From the NCBI GenBank assembly GCA_030457805.1, contig JAKDUG010000002.1, forward strand, positions 1 to 53,406: a stretch of 53,406 nt of DNA, read 5' to 3'. This document shows, piece after piece, positions 21,341 to 31,030 of this stretch. The number at the start of each line of letters is the position of its first letter. Position 1 is the stretch's first letter. This stretch comes from Psychroflexus sp. (GTDB lineage: Bacteria > Bacteroidota > Bacteroidia > Flavobacteriales > Flavobacteriaceae). Both the position numbers and the translations under genes were made by a program. Below the pieces are notes generated by a model, which was not told where the DNA came from, did not search any database, and saw only the letters and a program-made list of their open reading frames with translations.

Positions 21341-22174
21341 ATGGCGAAGAAAAAAACCAGAAAAGATCCGCGAAATATGTCCTTTTTGGATCATCTAGAG
21401 GATCTCAGATGGCATTTGGTTAGATCCGTTTTAGCAATTATTATCGGTGGAGCTGTTGCTTTTGTTTTAAAAGATGTGACATTCGGAATTTTGTTTGCAC
21501 CTAAAGATGCGAATTTTGTTACCTATGACCTTTTGTGTCAATTTTCGAGAAACTTGGGCTTCGAAAAAAGTTTTTGCTTTGATGAACTTCCTTTCCGAAT
21601 TCAAAGTAGAAAGGTTGCTGGTCAGTTTAGTGCACATATATGGACGTCTATTACAGCAGGTTTTATCATGGCTTTCCCTTATGTTGTCTTTCAATTCTGG
21701 TCTTTTTTAAAGCCAGCTTTAAGTTCAACTGAGCAGAAATATGCACGTTTGTTCATATTCTCTTCTTCATTTTTATTTTTTGTTGGTGTCTTGTTTGGAT
21801 ACTATGTCATCACACCTTTATCAATTAACTTTTTAGGAAATTATTCTGTGAGTACAGAGGTCTTTAATGATTTTGATCTAGATTCTTATATCGGTCTGGT
21901 CCGTGCTTCAGTACTTGCCAGCGGCTTGATCTTCGAATTGCCGATCATCATTTATTTCCTGACGAAGCTAGGTCTTGTGACACCTGTATTCCTGCGAAAA
22001 CACCGCAAGTATGCACTTGTTTTTATATTGATTATTTCCGCTGTGATTACACCGCCGGATATTGCGAGTCAAGTGATCGTTGCTATCCCAGTTTTGATCC
22101 TCTATGAAATAAGTATTTTTATCTCTGGTATGGTTATCAGAAATGATAAAAAGAGAGCACGTGAAGAGTCTTAA
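21341..22174 (+). CDS. tatC: Twin-arginine translocase subunit TatC
   Basis: MSFLDHLEDLRWHL, multi-TM, SAVITPPDIASQ. Confidence 0.95.
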   Translation: MAKKKTRKDPRNMSFLDHLEDLRWHLVRSVLAIIIGGAVAFVLKDVTFGILFAPKDANFVTYDLLCQFSRNLGFEKSFCFDELPFRIQSRKVAGQFSAHIWTSITAGFIMAFPYVVFQFWSFLKPALSSTEQKYARLFIFSSSFLFFVGVLFGYYVITPLSINFLGNYSVSTEVFNDFDLDSYIGLVRASVLASGLIFELPIIIYFLTKLGLVTPVFLRKHRKYALVFILIISAVITPPDIASQVIVAIPVLILYEISIFISGMVIRNDKKRAREES

Positions 22175-22198
22175 ATTTTAACTATATAATTATTGTAC

Positions 22199-22558
22199 AT
22201 GAGTGATTTGGTAGAAGAGTTCGATGCTTACAGAGCGCGGATGAATGATAAGATTTTGAAGGATAATAATAAAGTCCTCAAAAGAATCTTTAACTTAGAC
22301 ACAAATTCTTTTGCAGAAGGTGCTTTAGATAAGAAAACAAAAGAGCTATTAGGCCTTGTTGCTTCATTGGTCTTGCGTTGTGATGACTGTGTCAAATATC
22401 ATTTAGAGTCGAGTTATAAATCTGGTTTTACTAAAGAAGAAGTTGTCGAAGCCATGAGTATTGGAACTTTAGTGGGCGGAACAATTGTGATTCCTCACTT
22501 GCGAAGAGCTTATGAGTACTGGGATGCGATTGAAGAAAAATCTGGTATAAATGAATAA
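22199..22558 (+). CDS. Carboxymuconolactone decarboxylase / AhpD-like family protein
   Basis: LVASLVLRCDDCVKYHLESSYKSGFTKEEVVEAMSIG (CxxC..H). ATG at 22199 preferred. Confidence 0.88.
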   Translation: MSDLVEEFDAYRARMNDKILKDNNKVLKRIFNLDTNSFAEGALDKKTKELLGLVASLVLRCDDCVKYHLESSYKSGFTKEEVVEAMSIGTLVGGTIVIPHLRRAYEYWDAIEEKSGINE

Positions 22559-23222
22559 TCTTAAGAAAATAGGGCCACTCGCTTTAAGGGCTTTTCTTTA
22601 TGCAATAGCGCTCTTAGTGATTTGCTTAATTATCATTAAAGATTTTGCTAATGCTGTTGTTTTAGAAGATGAAATCATTGAGATCACGCAAGAGATTTTT
22701 CTGGTTTTAGCCGTTTTGGTTTCATTGATGGCAACCAAATTTAAAGGCTTCAAAACTTTTAATTATGTCATGGCAGGAATGCTTTCTGTACATTTCATAC
22801 GCGAGTTTGACTTTTGGTTGAACTACAATATTTATGAATACGCATGGCAAATTTTAGCAATACTCGTTTTTATACCAACAGTTTATCTGATGTTGAAAAA
22901 ACGACAATTTTTTATTGATGAGCTGTTCAAACTTTCTAAAACTTATGGCTTTGGTATTTTTTTAAGCGGTTTTTTGAGCTTGCATATTTTTTCACGTCTT
23001 TTTGGAAGTAAAAAAATATGGAATTGGCTGATGGAGCCAATTTATAATGAAAATATTGCTGAGGTCAATGGAGAAAAGGTAATTTCATTGTATGACTTCG
23101 TTTTTCCACTAAAAACGGGTGTACAAGAAGGGGTGGAACTCTTCGCTTATTTGTGGATCTTAATCGGAATCATTGAAATGTATATCACTATGAAGCATCA
23201 CAAAAACGACTTAAATAAATAA
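22551..23222 (+). CDS. Multi-TM integral membrane protein of unknown function
   Basis: 223 aa, about 6 hydrophobic segments; overlaps both neighbours by a few nt. Confidence 0.7.
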   Translation: MNNLKKIGPLALRAFLYAIALLVICLIIIKDFANAVVLEDEIIEITQEIFLVLAVLVSLMATKFKGFKTFNYVMAGMLSVHFIREFDFWLNYNIYEYAWQILAILVFIPTVYLMLKKRQFFIDELFKLSKTYGFGIFLSGFLSLHIFSRLFGSKKIWNWLMEPIYNENIAEVNGEKVISLYDFVFPLKTGVQEGVELFAYLWILIGIIEMYITMKHHKNDLNK

Positions 23223-23983
23223 TGATGGATGAATCAGTCTCTACTTTAAAAGCAGAAAATTTAATTAAATCCTATAAGGGTGTCAATGTTGTTAAGGGCG
23301 TTTCCCTTGAAGTTAGTCAAGGTGAAATTGTGGGTCTACTCGGGCCAAATGGAGCGGGGAAGACCACATCATTTTATATGATTGTCGGTTTGATTAAACC
23401 CAATGGAGGTAAAATTTTTCTGAATGATGCCAATATTACCAAGTATCCGATGTACAAACGTGCGCAAAACGGAATTGGTTATTTGGCGCAAGAGGCTTCT
23501 ATTTTTAGAAAGCTAAGCGTTGAAGATAACATCATGAGTGTGTTGCAATTGACAAAAAAGAACAAACAGCAGCGTGAGGAGAAGATGGAAAGCCTAATTG
23601 AAGAGTTTGGCTTGAATCATATCCGAACAAATCGCGGTGACTTATTATCTGGTGGTGAGCGTCGACGTACAGAAATTGCACGTGCTTTGGCGACCGACCC
23701 AAAATTTATTTTACTCGATGAACCTTTCGCAGGTGTCGATCCTGTTGCTGTTGAAGATATTCAGAAAATTGTTGCCCGACTCAAAAATAAAAATATAGGT
23801 ATTTTAATCACTGACCACAATGTGCAAGAAACGTTAGCCATTACTGACCATACTTATCTGATGTTTGAAGGGGGGATCCTGAAACACGGTGTTCCAGAAG
23901 AACTCGCTGAAGACGAAATGGTGCGTAAAGTTTATTTAGGGCAAAACTTTGAATTGCGCAAAAAGAAAATCTTTGAAGATTAA
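23222..23983 (+). CDS. lptB: LPS export ABC transporter ATP-binding protein
   Basis: GLLGPNGAGKTTSFYMIVG, LSGGERRRTEIARALATDPKFILLDEPFAGVDPVAV, ITDHNVQETL. Confidence 0.95.
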   Translation: MMDESVSTLKAENLIKSYKGVNVVKGVSLEVSQGEIVGLLGPNGAGKTTSFYMIVGLIKPNGGKIFLNDANITKYPMYKRAQNGIGYLAQEASIFRKLSVEDNIMSVLQLTKKNKQQREEKMESLIEEFGLNHIRTNRGDLLSGGERRRTEIARALATDPKFILLDEPFAGVDPVAVEDIQKIVARLKNKNIGILITDHNVQETLAITDHTYLMFEGGILKHGVPEELAEDEMVRKVYLGQNFELRKKKIFED

Positions 23984-25236
23984 GTTTTCTTCTTCTTTTT
24001 TTCCGCCGCAGGGAATAATATATTATTGAGAATCAGGCGATAACCCGGAGATTTAGGATGTAATTTTAATTCTGTTTTCGGGTCGCCAACCAAGTGGCGG
24101 TAATCTTCAGGATCATGTCCTCCGTAGAAAGTAAAAAATCCTTTTCCTTTAACTCCATGTAGATAGCGTGCTTCATTATTAATCTTGTTTTGGCCAAGGA
24201 CCAAAACATCTGACTTGATTTGGCTTGGGTTGAAAGCTGTTGTTTGTCCCATAAAACCTTTCACCATTGCTGTGTGGTTTTGCGTCAACATTGTCGGAAT
24301 TGGATCCCACTTTGCGGAGTATTCACTCAGTATAAAATAATCTTTATCTCGAGGGATTTTTCTTTTGTCAGTCATGTCAATAGAGGAATACTCGTAGACC
24401 ATTGGATCTTTTTGCAAAGTGAAATCTGTAAATGCAAATGTGTTGTTGTAATCAATTTTGTTTTGATAGCCGGGTTCACTCGGGTCGCCGTCAAACATAG
24501 GTTCACAAATATCGACGCCATCGGCCGAAAGCGCAATATCAAAAGAATCTGTGGCACTGCACATCGCAAACATAAACCCACCGCCAACGACATAATCTCG
24601 AATTTTTTTTGCGACGGCAAGCTTTTCTTCAGAGACTTTATCATACCCTAAAGATGCCGCGAGCTCCTCAGCATCCTTTTTGTGCTGAATGTACCAAGGT
24701 CTGGCGCGATAGGCTCTGTAAAACTTCCCGTATTGACCTGTGAAATCTTCGTGATGCAGATGTAGCCAATCATAAAGTAGCAACTCATCTTCTAAAACAT
24801 TTTTATCATAAATTGTTTCATAAGGGATTTCGGCATAAGTCAACACCATCGTAACGGCGTCATCCCAGGGCGCTTTGTCATTAGGCGTATAAACTGCAAT
24901 TTTTGGTGCTTTTTCTAGGGTGACGGCACTTTTGTTTAAAGAAGGACTATCAATTTCTTTAAGTAATTTTTCTGCTTCTGAGGTGGAAAGGGTTTCATAA
25001 TCAACACCGCGAATTGTGCATTCTCTTTTCAGTTCTTCGGATGCAGTGGCTAAAAATGAACCGCCGCGATAGTTTAAAAGCCATTGTACTTTTGTTTCTT
25101 TCTCAAGTAGCCAATAGGTAATGCCATAAGCTTTTAGGTGCTGACTTTGTGTCTCATCATCCATCGGGATTAAAATAAAATTAGCCCATGTGAATTGTGA
25201 GATGCAAAGAAAAATAACGAAAAGCCTCAGTTTCAT
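23980..25236 (-). CDS. Exported protein of unknown function with GATase-like segment; family commonly labelled 'asparagine synthetase B' in Flavobacteriia
   Basis: Signal peptide MKLRLFVIFLCISQFTWA; FILIPMDDETQSQHLKAYGITYWLLEKETKVQWLLNYRGGSF; YVVGGGFMFAMCSATDSFD; FFTFYGGHDPEDY. Confidence 0.75.
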   Translation of the reverse strand: MKLRLFVIFLCISQFTWANFILIPMDDETQSQHLKAYGITYWLLEKETKVQWLLNYRGGSFLATASEELKRECTIRGVDYETLSTSEAEKLLKEIDSPSLNKSAVTLEKAPKIAVYTPNDKAPWDDAVTMVLTYAEIPYETIYDKNVLEDELLLYDWLHLHHEDFTGQYGKFYRAYRARPWYIQHKKDAEELAASLGYDKVSEEKLAVAKKIRDYVVGGGFMFAMCSATDSFDIALSADGVDICEPMFDGDPSEPGYQNKIDYNNTFAFTDFTLQKDPMVYEYSSIDMTDKRKIPRDKDYFILSEYSAKWDPIPTMLTQNHTAMVKGFMGQTTAFNPSQIKSDVLVLGQNKINNEARYLHGVKGKGFFTFYGGHDPEDYRHLVGDPKTELKLHPKSPGYRLILNNILFPAAEKKKKKT

Positions 25237-25248
25237 AAAAGTGATTTT

Positions 25249-26790
25249 TTAAAATGGCACGCCACTATCATTGTCATCTTGAAGATGTGACCCTGAATGT
25301 CCAAAAACATCTTCGCTCTTTGGTAAGTTTTGGGTTGTAATATCATCTTCATTCATGCTCGAACTGATCTCGTGTAGTTCTGAACCAAAGTTGTCTAGGT
25401 TGTCAAACTTACCTAATTGCCCGATAAACTTGAGTCGGATATTTTCAAGACCACCATTCCTGTGTTTTGCAATGATAAATTCAGCCTGACCTTTTGTATT
25501 TTCCTCTGAGCCATCATCCCAAGTGTCAATGTCATAATATTCAGGTCTAAAAATAAAGGAGACAATATCGGCATCTTGCTCAATTGCACCAGATTCTCTC
25601 AGGTCACTGAGTAGAGGTCTTTTACTTCCGCCACGTGTTTCAACAGCACGCGATAATTGAGAAAGTGCAATGACGGGAACACTCAATTCTTTGGCTAGAG
25701 CTTTGAGGTTTCTAGAAATAGTCGAAATTTCTTGTTCACGGTTTCCATTTTTACTGCTTGCGCCACCAGTCATTAATTGCAAGTAGTCAATAACGATGAG
25801 CTTAATCCCATGTTGTGAAGCCAGACGTCTGGCTTTGGCTCTTAGGTCAAAAATAGATAATGAAGGCGTATCGTCAATATAAAGCGGTGCTTTTTCAAGA
25901 GATTTCACCTTGACGTTTAGCATTTCCCATTCGTGTTTCTCTAAATTTCCAGTTCTTAATTTTTCAGAGGATAATTCTGTTTCTGATGAAATTAATCTTG
26001 TGATCAGTTGTACAGAAGACATCTCTAAGGAGAAAAATGCGACTGGTATATTTTGCCCCACAGCAATATTTCTCGCCATCGAAAGTGTCAAAGCCGTTTT
26101 TCCCATACCAGGACGCGCAGCAACAATTATCAAGTCACTAGGTTGCCAACCCGATGTGAGTTTGTCAAGATCCGTAAATCCGGAAGGAATACCACTTAAG
26201 CCTTTTTTATTAGAGATTTCTTCAATTCTTTTCTTGGCTTGAAGAACAAGTTGCTGAGCCGTTTCAGAAGATTTCTTGATGTTGCCTTGCGTGACTTCGT
26301 AGAGTTTAGATTCTGCATTGTCGAGCAAGTCAAAAACATCGGTGCCTTCATCAAAGGCTTCCTCTATAATTTCACTTGAGATATGAATCAAGCTACGCTG
26401 AATGTATTTCTGTAAAATAATTCGTGCGTGATATTCAATATGTGCTGAGGAAGAGACTTTTTGCGTCAGTTGGATCAGGTAATATTCTCCGCCACAAGAT
26501 TTCAACTTTTTCTCTTTCTTAAGCTCGTTAGCAACTGTTAATAAGTCAATGGCCTCTCCTTTTTCAAATAGAAGTTGGATAGCAGCATAAATATGTTTGT
26601 GCGCATCTTTATAAAAAGCCTCGGGTTTGAGAATATCAATCGTTTCATCAACACCTTTTTTGTCAATAAGCATCGCGCCGATGACAACTTCTTCAAGTTC
26701 AACAGCTTGAGGTGGTATTTTGCCACGTTGCATCTCGACAACATCGGATTTGCTTTTGAATTTTTGTGGTGATGATTGCGTCTGTTCCAT
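25249..26790 (-). CDS. dnaB: Replicative DNA helicase DnaB
   Basis: DLIIVAARPGMGKTALTLSMARNIA, VIDYLQLM, SQLSRAVETR, LSDLRESGAIEQDADIV. Confidence 0.96.
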   Translation of the reverse strand: MEQTQSSPQKFKSKSDVVEMQRGKIPPQAVELEEVVIGAMLIDKKGVDETIDILKPEAFYKDAHKHIYAAIQLLFEKGEAIDLLTVANELKKEKKLKSCGGEYYLIQLTQKVSSSAHIEYHARIILQKYIQRSLIHISSEIIEEAFDEGTDVFDLLDNAESKLYEVTQGNIKKSSETAQQLVLQAKKRIEEISNKKGLSGIPSGFTDLDKLTSGWQPSDLIIVAARPGMGKTALTLSMARNIAVGQNIPVAFFSLEMSSVQLITRLISSETELSSEKLRTGNLEKHEWEMLNVKVKSLEKAPLYIDDTPSLSIFDLRAKARRLASQHGIKLIVIDYLQLMTGGASSKNGNREQEISTISRNLKALAKELSVPVIALSQLSRAVETRGGSKRPLLSDLRESGAIEQDADIVSFIFRPEYYDIDTWDDGSEENTKGQAEFIIAKHRNGGLENIRLKFIGQLGKFDNLDNFGSELHEISSSMNEDDITTQNLPKSEDVFGHSGSHLQDDNDSGVPF

Positions 26791-26850
26791 AAAACGAAAA
26801 TAAGAAAATATGACTTTAAAGTCCTCGATTATTGTTAATATATATAAGTA

Positions 26851-26887
26851 GTTATAAACAAGTTATTTGTTTATAACATGTTGATAA
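26851..26887. promoter_or_regulatory. Cluster of DnaA-box-like sequences including an 11-bp inverted repeat
   Basis: GTTATAAACAA-GTTAT-TTGTTTATAAC perfect IR; TTATAAACA (26852-26860,+), TGTTTATAA (26868-26876,-), TGTTGATAA (26879-26887,-), each one mismatch from TTATNCACA. Confidence 0.5.
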
Positions 26888-26950
26888 CTAAAAAAATCCG
26901 AGCAAAAAAGCAGCTCAGATTCTTTAAATAAAGTCAAAATAAGGAGGTTT

Positions 26951-27904
26951 TTAGTCTGTGTAAACTCCCATATTGATGTATTTATTCATGCGTTCTGTCA
27001 CCAATTCATCTGCACTCAATTTTTTGAGTTCATTGAATGTTTTAGTAATCGCATTTGAGACTGTTTTAAAATTCTTTTCACGATCACTATGCGCCCCTCC
27101 AACAGGTTCTTTAACAATCTGATCAATGATTTTTAATTTTTTCATGTCTTTAGCTGTCAGTTTTAAAGCTTCAGCTGCAGTTTGTTTATGCTCCCAACTT
27201 CGCCATAAAATCGATGAACATGATTCTGGTGAAATAACAGAATACCAAGTGTTTTCGAGCATCAAAATACGGTCGCCAACGCCAATACCAAGTGCGCCAC
27301 CGCTTGCGCCTTCACCGATAATAACCGAGATGATAGGTGTTTCTAATTGGCTCATTTCTAAAATGTTTCGCGCAATTGCTTCACCTTGGCCTCTTTCTTC
27401 AGCTTCTAAGCCTGGGAAAGCGCCTGGTGTGTCAATCAGTGTGATCACAGGAATACCGAATTTCTCAGCGCTTTTCATCAAGCGTAAAGCTTTGCGATAT
27501 CCTTCAGGGTTTGCCATACCAAAGTTGCGGTATTGTCTGGTTTTCGTGTTGTGTCCTTTTTGTTGACCGATAAACATATAAGATTGGTTGCCAATTTTTC
27601 CTAAGCCGCCAATCATTGCTTTGTCATCTCCGTAATTTCGATCTCCGTGCAACTCCAAGAAAGTTTCTCCACACAAGGCCTTGATATAATCTAAAGTATA
27701 AGGTCTGTTAGGGTGTCTTGAGAGTTGAACACGTTGCCAAGCAGTGAGGTTTTTGTAAATCTCTTTCTTGGTTTCTATGATCTTTTTCTCGAGTTGTTGA
27801 CAGGTGCCGCTGACATCAACTTCACTGTCTTCACCAATCGTACAAGCTTTTTTGTACTGATCTTCTAATTCTTTTATAGGTAACTCAAACTCTAAATATT
27901 CCAT
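26951..27904 (-). CDS. accA: Acetyl-CoA carboxylase carboxyltransferase subunit alpha
   Basis: [81 protein letters not shown]. Confidence 0.96.
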   Translation of the reverse strand: MEYLEFELPIKELEDQYKKACTIGEDSEVDVSGTCQQLEKKIIETKKEIYKNLTAWQRVQLSRHPNRPYTLDYIKALCGETFLELHGDRNYGDDKAMIGGLGKIGNQSYMFIGQQKGHNTKTRQYRNFGMANPEGYRKALRLMKSAEKFGIPVITLIDTPGAFPGLEAEERGQGEAIARNILEMSQLETPIISVIIGEGASGGALGIGVGDRILMLENTWYSVISPESCSSILWRSWEHKQTAAEALKLTAKDMKKLKIIDQIVKEPVGGAHSDREKNFKTVSNAITKTFNELKKLSADELVTERMNKYINMGVYTD

Positions 27905-27930
27905 GATTTAGATTTTTTACAATCATTGCG

Positions 27931-27938
27931 CAAATATA
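27931..27938 (-). promoter_or_regulatory. -7 element TATATTTG for accA
   Basis: caaatata on + strand, 27 nt upstream of accA ATG. Confidence 0.55.
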
Positions 27939-27992
27939 TGAAACCGCATTGAACTACCACTAATTTTTTTGGATTCACCTCTGATTTTATAA

Positions 27993-29063
27993 TTAGCGTT
28001 TTGCTTTTCTCAATAGATAAACTGCCAAAATGCTGAAGACAATATTTGAAAACCAAACAGCTAGGAGAGGTGAGAAGGTTGATTTCTCGGCAATTGTGCC
28101 AAAAATTTTATCCATAAAGATATAACCGAAGGCAATGACAATTCCTATGGCTAAGTTGATTCCCATTCCGCCCCTTCTTTTCATCGCAGAGACAGAGACA
28201 GCTATGATGGTTAAAATGAATGCTGATATCGGAATACTCCACCGTTTGTAAGAGACGACCTTATAGGTGTTGATCAGGCCGGAGCCTTTCTTTTTTTCTT
28301 GTTCTATGAAATCATTGAGTTCCGTGTAGTTTAGTGTTTCAGCAATGTAGTTGACGGGTGTGAGCGCTTCAATATCAAAAGGTAAAATGGTGTCAAATGA
28401 TGATTCGCGAACAAATGAGTCTTCTCGCTTTCCTATGTCTCTTCTGACGTAATTGTTTAAAACGTAAGTTGAATCGATGTAGTTAATGCTACGTGCGCTG
28501 ATCTTAAACTTTAATTCTTCACCTTCAAAATGTTCTAAAGTGAAATTTTGTGCTGATTTTTTATCAGGTCTAAAGTTGGTGGCATAAATAAATTCGTTGT
28601 CATTTATTTGCGTGTAAACATCCTTGGTAATTCTAGAATCGCGATTTTTTTTGAGATATGCATATTTAAATTCGTTGTAGCCTTTACTTGCATTTGGGAA
28701 TAAATACAAACTGAAAAGAAGTGCGACGATGCAAACAATTGTCGCGCCAATAAGATAGGGTCTTAAGAATCGTGTAAAAGAAACACCAGAACTCAAAAAG
28801 GCAATGACTTCCGTGTTGTTGGCAAGCTTAGAGGTGAACCAAATGATTGATATGAATAATAAAATTGGAAAAAGAAGATTGGCAAAGTAAACCGTAAAAT
28901 CAAGATAGTAAATCAGAATGGCATCAATTGGTGCCTCTTGATCAATCATCTTATCAACCTTTTCAGATAAGTCAACAACAATCCCGATAGGAATGAATAG
29001 TAAAATCAACACACCAAATGTGCCGAGATATCTTTTAAGAATGTACCAATCTAATATTTTCAA
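27993..29063 (-). CDS. LptF/LptG family permease (YjgP/YjgQ)
   Basis: MKILDWYILKRYLGTFGVLILLFIPIGIVVDLSEKVDKM... RWSIPISAFILTIIAVSVSA, GMGINLAIGIVIAFGYIFMDKI. Confidence 0.9.
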   Translation of the reverse strand: MKILDWYILKRYLGTFGVLILLFIPIGIVVDLSEKVDKMIDQEAPIDAILIYYLDFTVYFANLLFPILLFISIIWFTSKLANNTEVIAFLSSGVSFTRFLRPYLIGATIVCIVALLFSLYLFPNASKGYNEFKYAYLKKNRDSRITKDVYTQINDNEFIYATNFRPDKKSAQNFTLEHFEGEELKFKISARSINYIDSTYVLNNYVRRDIGKREDSFVRESSFDTILPFDIEALTPVNYIAETLNYTELNDFIEQEKKKGSGLINTYKVVSYKRWSIPISAFILTIIAVSVSAMKRRGGMGINLAIGIVIAFGYIFMDKIFGTIAEKSTFSPLLAVWFSNIVFSILAVYLLRKAKR

Positions 29064-29067
29064 AAGC

Positions 29068-30198
29068 TTAGAGTCTTGTATTCATATTTTTTACCATTTG
29101 GTCTTTCCAAGTTTTAAAAGTACCGTCGATAATTTTTTGACGTGCTTCTCTCATCAACCACAAATAAAAACCTAAATTATGTATTGATGCAATTTGCAGG
29201 CCTAAAAGTTCTTTCACACTAAATAAATGTCTTAAATATGCTTTTGAATAAGTAGTGTCAACCCAAGTGTAAGCATTTTCATCAATAGCAGAAAAATCAT
29301 CTTCCCACTTTTTGTTTTTGATGTTGATAAAGCCATTTGCAGTAAACAACATTCCGTTTCTAGCATTTCTTGTTGGCATGACGCAATCAAACATATCAAT
29401 GCCAAGCGCGATGTTTTCTAAAAGATTAATCGGTGTCCCAACACCCATTAAATAACGTGGTTTATCTTCTGGTAAAATCGAGTTGACATGATCAGTCATC
29501 GCATACATTTCTTCATCAGGTTCGCCAACAGAAAGCCCGCCAATAGCATTGCCTTCAGCGCCAACATTAGCGATATACTCAGCGGATTGTTCTCTCAAAT
29601 CTTTATAAGTGCTGCCTTGTACAATCGGGAAAAGTGTTTGATTGTGGCCGTACAGCGGATCAGTTTCATTAATGCGTTTCACACAGCGATCAAGCCAACG
29701 ATGCGTCATATGCATGGAACGTTTAGCATAGCGATAATCACAAGGATAAGGTGTGCATTCATCAAAAGCCATGATGATGTCAGCCCCGATTTTTCTTTGG
29801 ATGTCCATCACACCTTCTGGTGTAAATAAATGCGTTGAACCATCAATATGGGATTTAAACTTAACGCCGTTTTCTTTTATTTTTCGATTTGCTGAAAGCG
29901 AATAAACTTGAAAACCACCACTATCTGTCAAGATATTGCGATCCCAATTCATGAATTTATGTAAACCTCCAGCTTTTTCCAGAATGTCAGTTCCTGGTCG
30001 AAGGTAAAGATGATAAGTGTTTCCTAAAATAATATCAGGATTTATTTCTTCTTTCAGCTCGCGTTGGTGAATACCTTTAACAGTGGCTCTTGTGCCTACA
30101 GGCATAAAAATAGGTGTTTCTATAGTGCCGTGATCTGTTGTGATTTTGCCAGCTCTGGCTTTTGAATTTGGATCTACAGCTAATTTTTCAAATGTCAT
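29068..30198 (-). CDS. tgt: tRNA-guanine transglycosylase (queuine tRNA-ribosyltransferase)
   Basis: TDSGGFQVYSL, MAFDECTPYP, GGLSVGEP, RYLMGVGTP, FDCVMPTRNARNG. Confidence 0.96.
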   Translation of the reverse strand: MTFEKLAVDPNSKARAGKITTDHGTIETPIFMPVGTRATVKGIHQRELKEEINPDIILGNTYHLYLRPGTDILEKAGGLHKFMNWDRNILTDSGGFQVYSLSANRKIKENGVKFKSHIDGSTHLFTPEGVMDIQRKIGADIIMAFDECTPYPCDYRYAKRSMHMTHRWLDRCVKRINETDPLYGHNQTLFPIVQGSTYKDLREQSAEYIANVGAEGNAIGGLSVGEPDEEMYAMTDHVNSILPEDKPRYLMGVGTPINLLENIALGIDMFDCVMPTRNARNGMLFTANGFINIKNKKWEDDFSAIDENAYTWVDTTYSKAYLRHLFSVKELLGLQIASIHNLGFYLWLMREARQKIIDGTFKTWKDQMVKNMNTRL

Positions 30199-30217
30199 AT
30201 CAATCTTAAATAGACGG

Positions 30218-30225
30218 CAAATATA
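30218..30225 (-). promoter_or_regulatory. -7 element TATATTTG for tgt
   Basis: caaatata on + strand, 20 nt upstream of tgt ATG. Confidence 0.5.
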
Positions 30226-30409
30226 ATGAACTCAATTTCATTTAAAACCAAAAAACAGAATGGGTATAAGTCATTTATTTAAAGTTTGTGATTTCAAGTG
30301 AAAAAAGTTGTGCTGTTGAAATAAACTAATTCAAAAAATGGCAATGATTATTTCTGGATGAAGATGTCAAGAAAAGATAAGATTTTTAGATTAAGAAACT
30401 TTGCTTTTT

Positions 30410-31030
30410 TTAATTGACTTGAATTTGGACGTCATTATTGAATGAGTCATAATAAATATCCTCTATGTCTTTCAATTCCTCGCCGTCCATTGTAACAATG
30501 ATGTAATCTATACTAAATTCTTTCTTGAGTCTTTTGGCAGCTTCTACATATTGATTAGCAAAACTTCCCATTTTTTTTGAGTATAATAATACCGAAACAA
30601 GGCTATCTTTTGGGAAATTAAATTTTTGATAGTTTTTTAGATTTTTTAAAACCATAGTTTTATAGTCTATATCTGAACTCGACTTTAAATTATATTGAAT
30701 AATCTTTTTAGTGACTTCATTTATTCCACAAGAAGAATTTAAACCTTGTACATTTTTGTTTTCTGGCAACTGAAGATTATCTATGATTGCTGTTTTGTTT
30801 CCTTTGACAAAGGTTAAAATTGAAGGTTGTATTTTTTTTAGAAAATCTGAGTCAGAGGCAGTTGAAACATAGTAGAATTTATTCTGTGGAATTCCAGACA
30901 AATCAGAAGTTTGTTCCAAATATTGGAAAACTATATTTGAATTTATTTTATGACCGCTTACTTGTTTTTTTGAAGTTCCACAACTTACAGTGATGAAAAA
31001 AAATAATATTAAAATAATTTTTCTTATCAT
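30410..31030 (-). CDS. Hypothetical lipoprotein
   Basis: 206 aa; MIRKIILILFFFITVSCGTSKK lipobox; no recognised domain; AT-rich. Confidence 0.7.
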   Translation of the reverse strand: MIRKIILILFFFITVSCGTSKKQVSGHKINSNIVFQYLEQTSDLSGIPQNKFYYVSTASDSDFLKKIQPSILTFVKGNKTAIIDNLQLPENKNVQGLNSSCGINEVTKKIIQYNLKSSSDIDYKTMVLKNLKNYQKFNFPKDSLVSVLLYSKKMGSFANQYVEAAKRLKKEFSIDYIIVTMDGEELKDIEDIYYDSFNNDVQIQVN

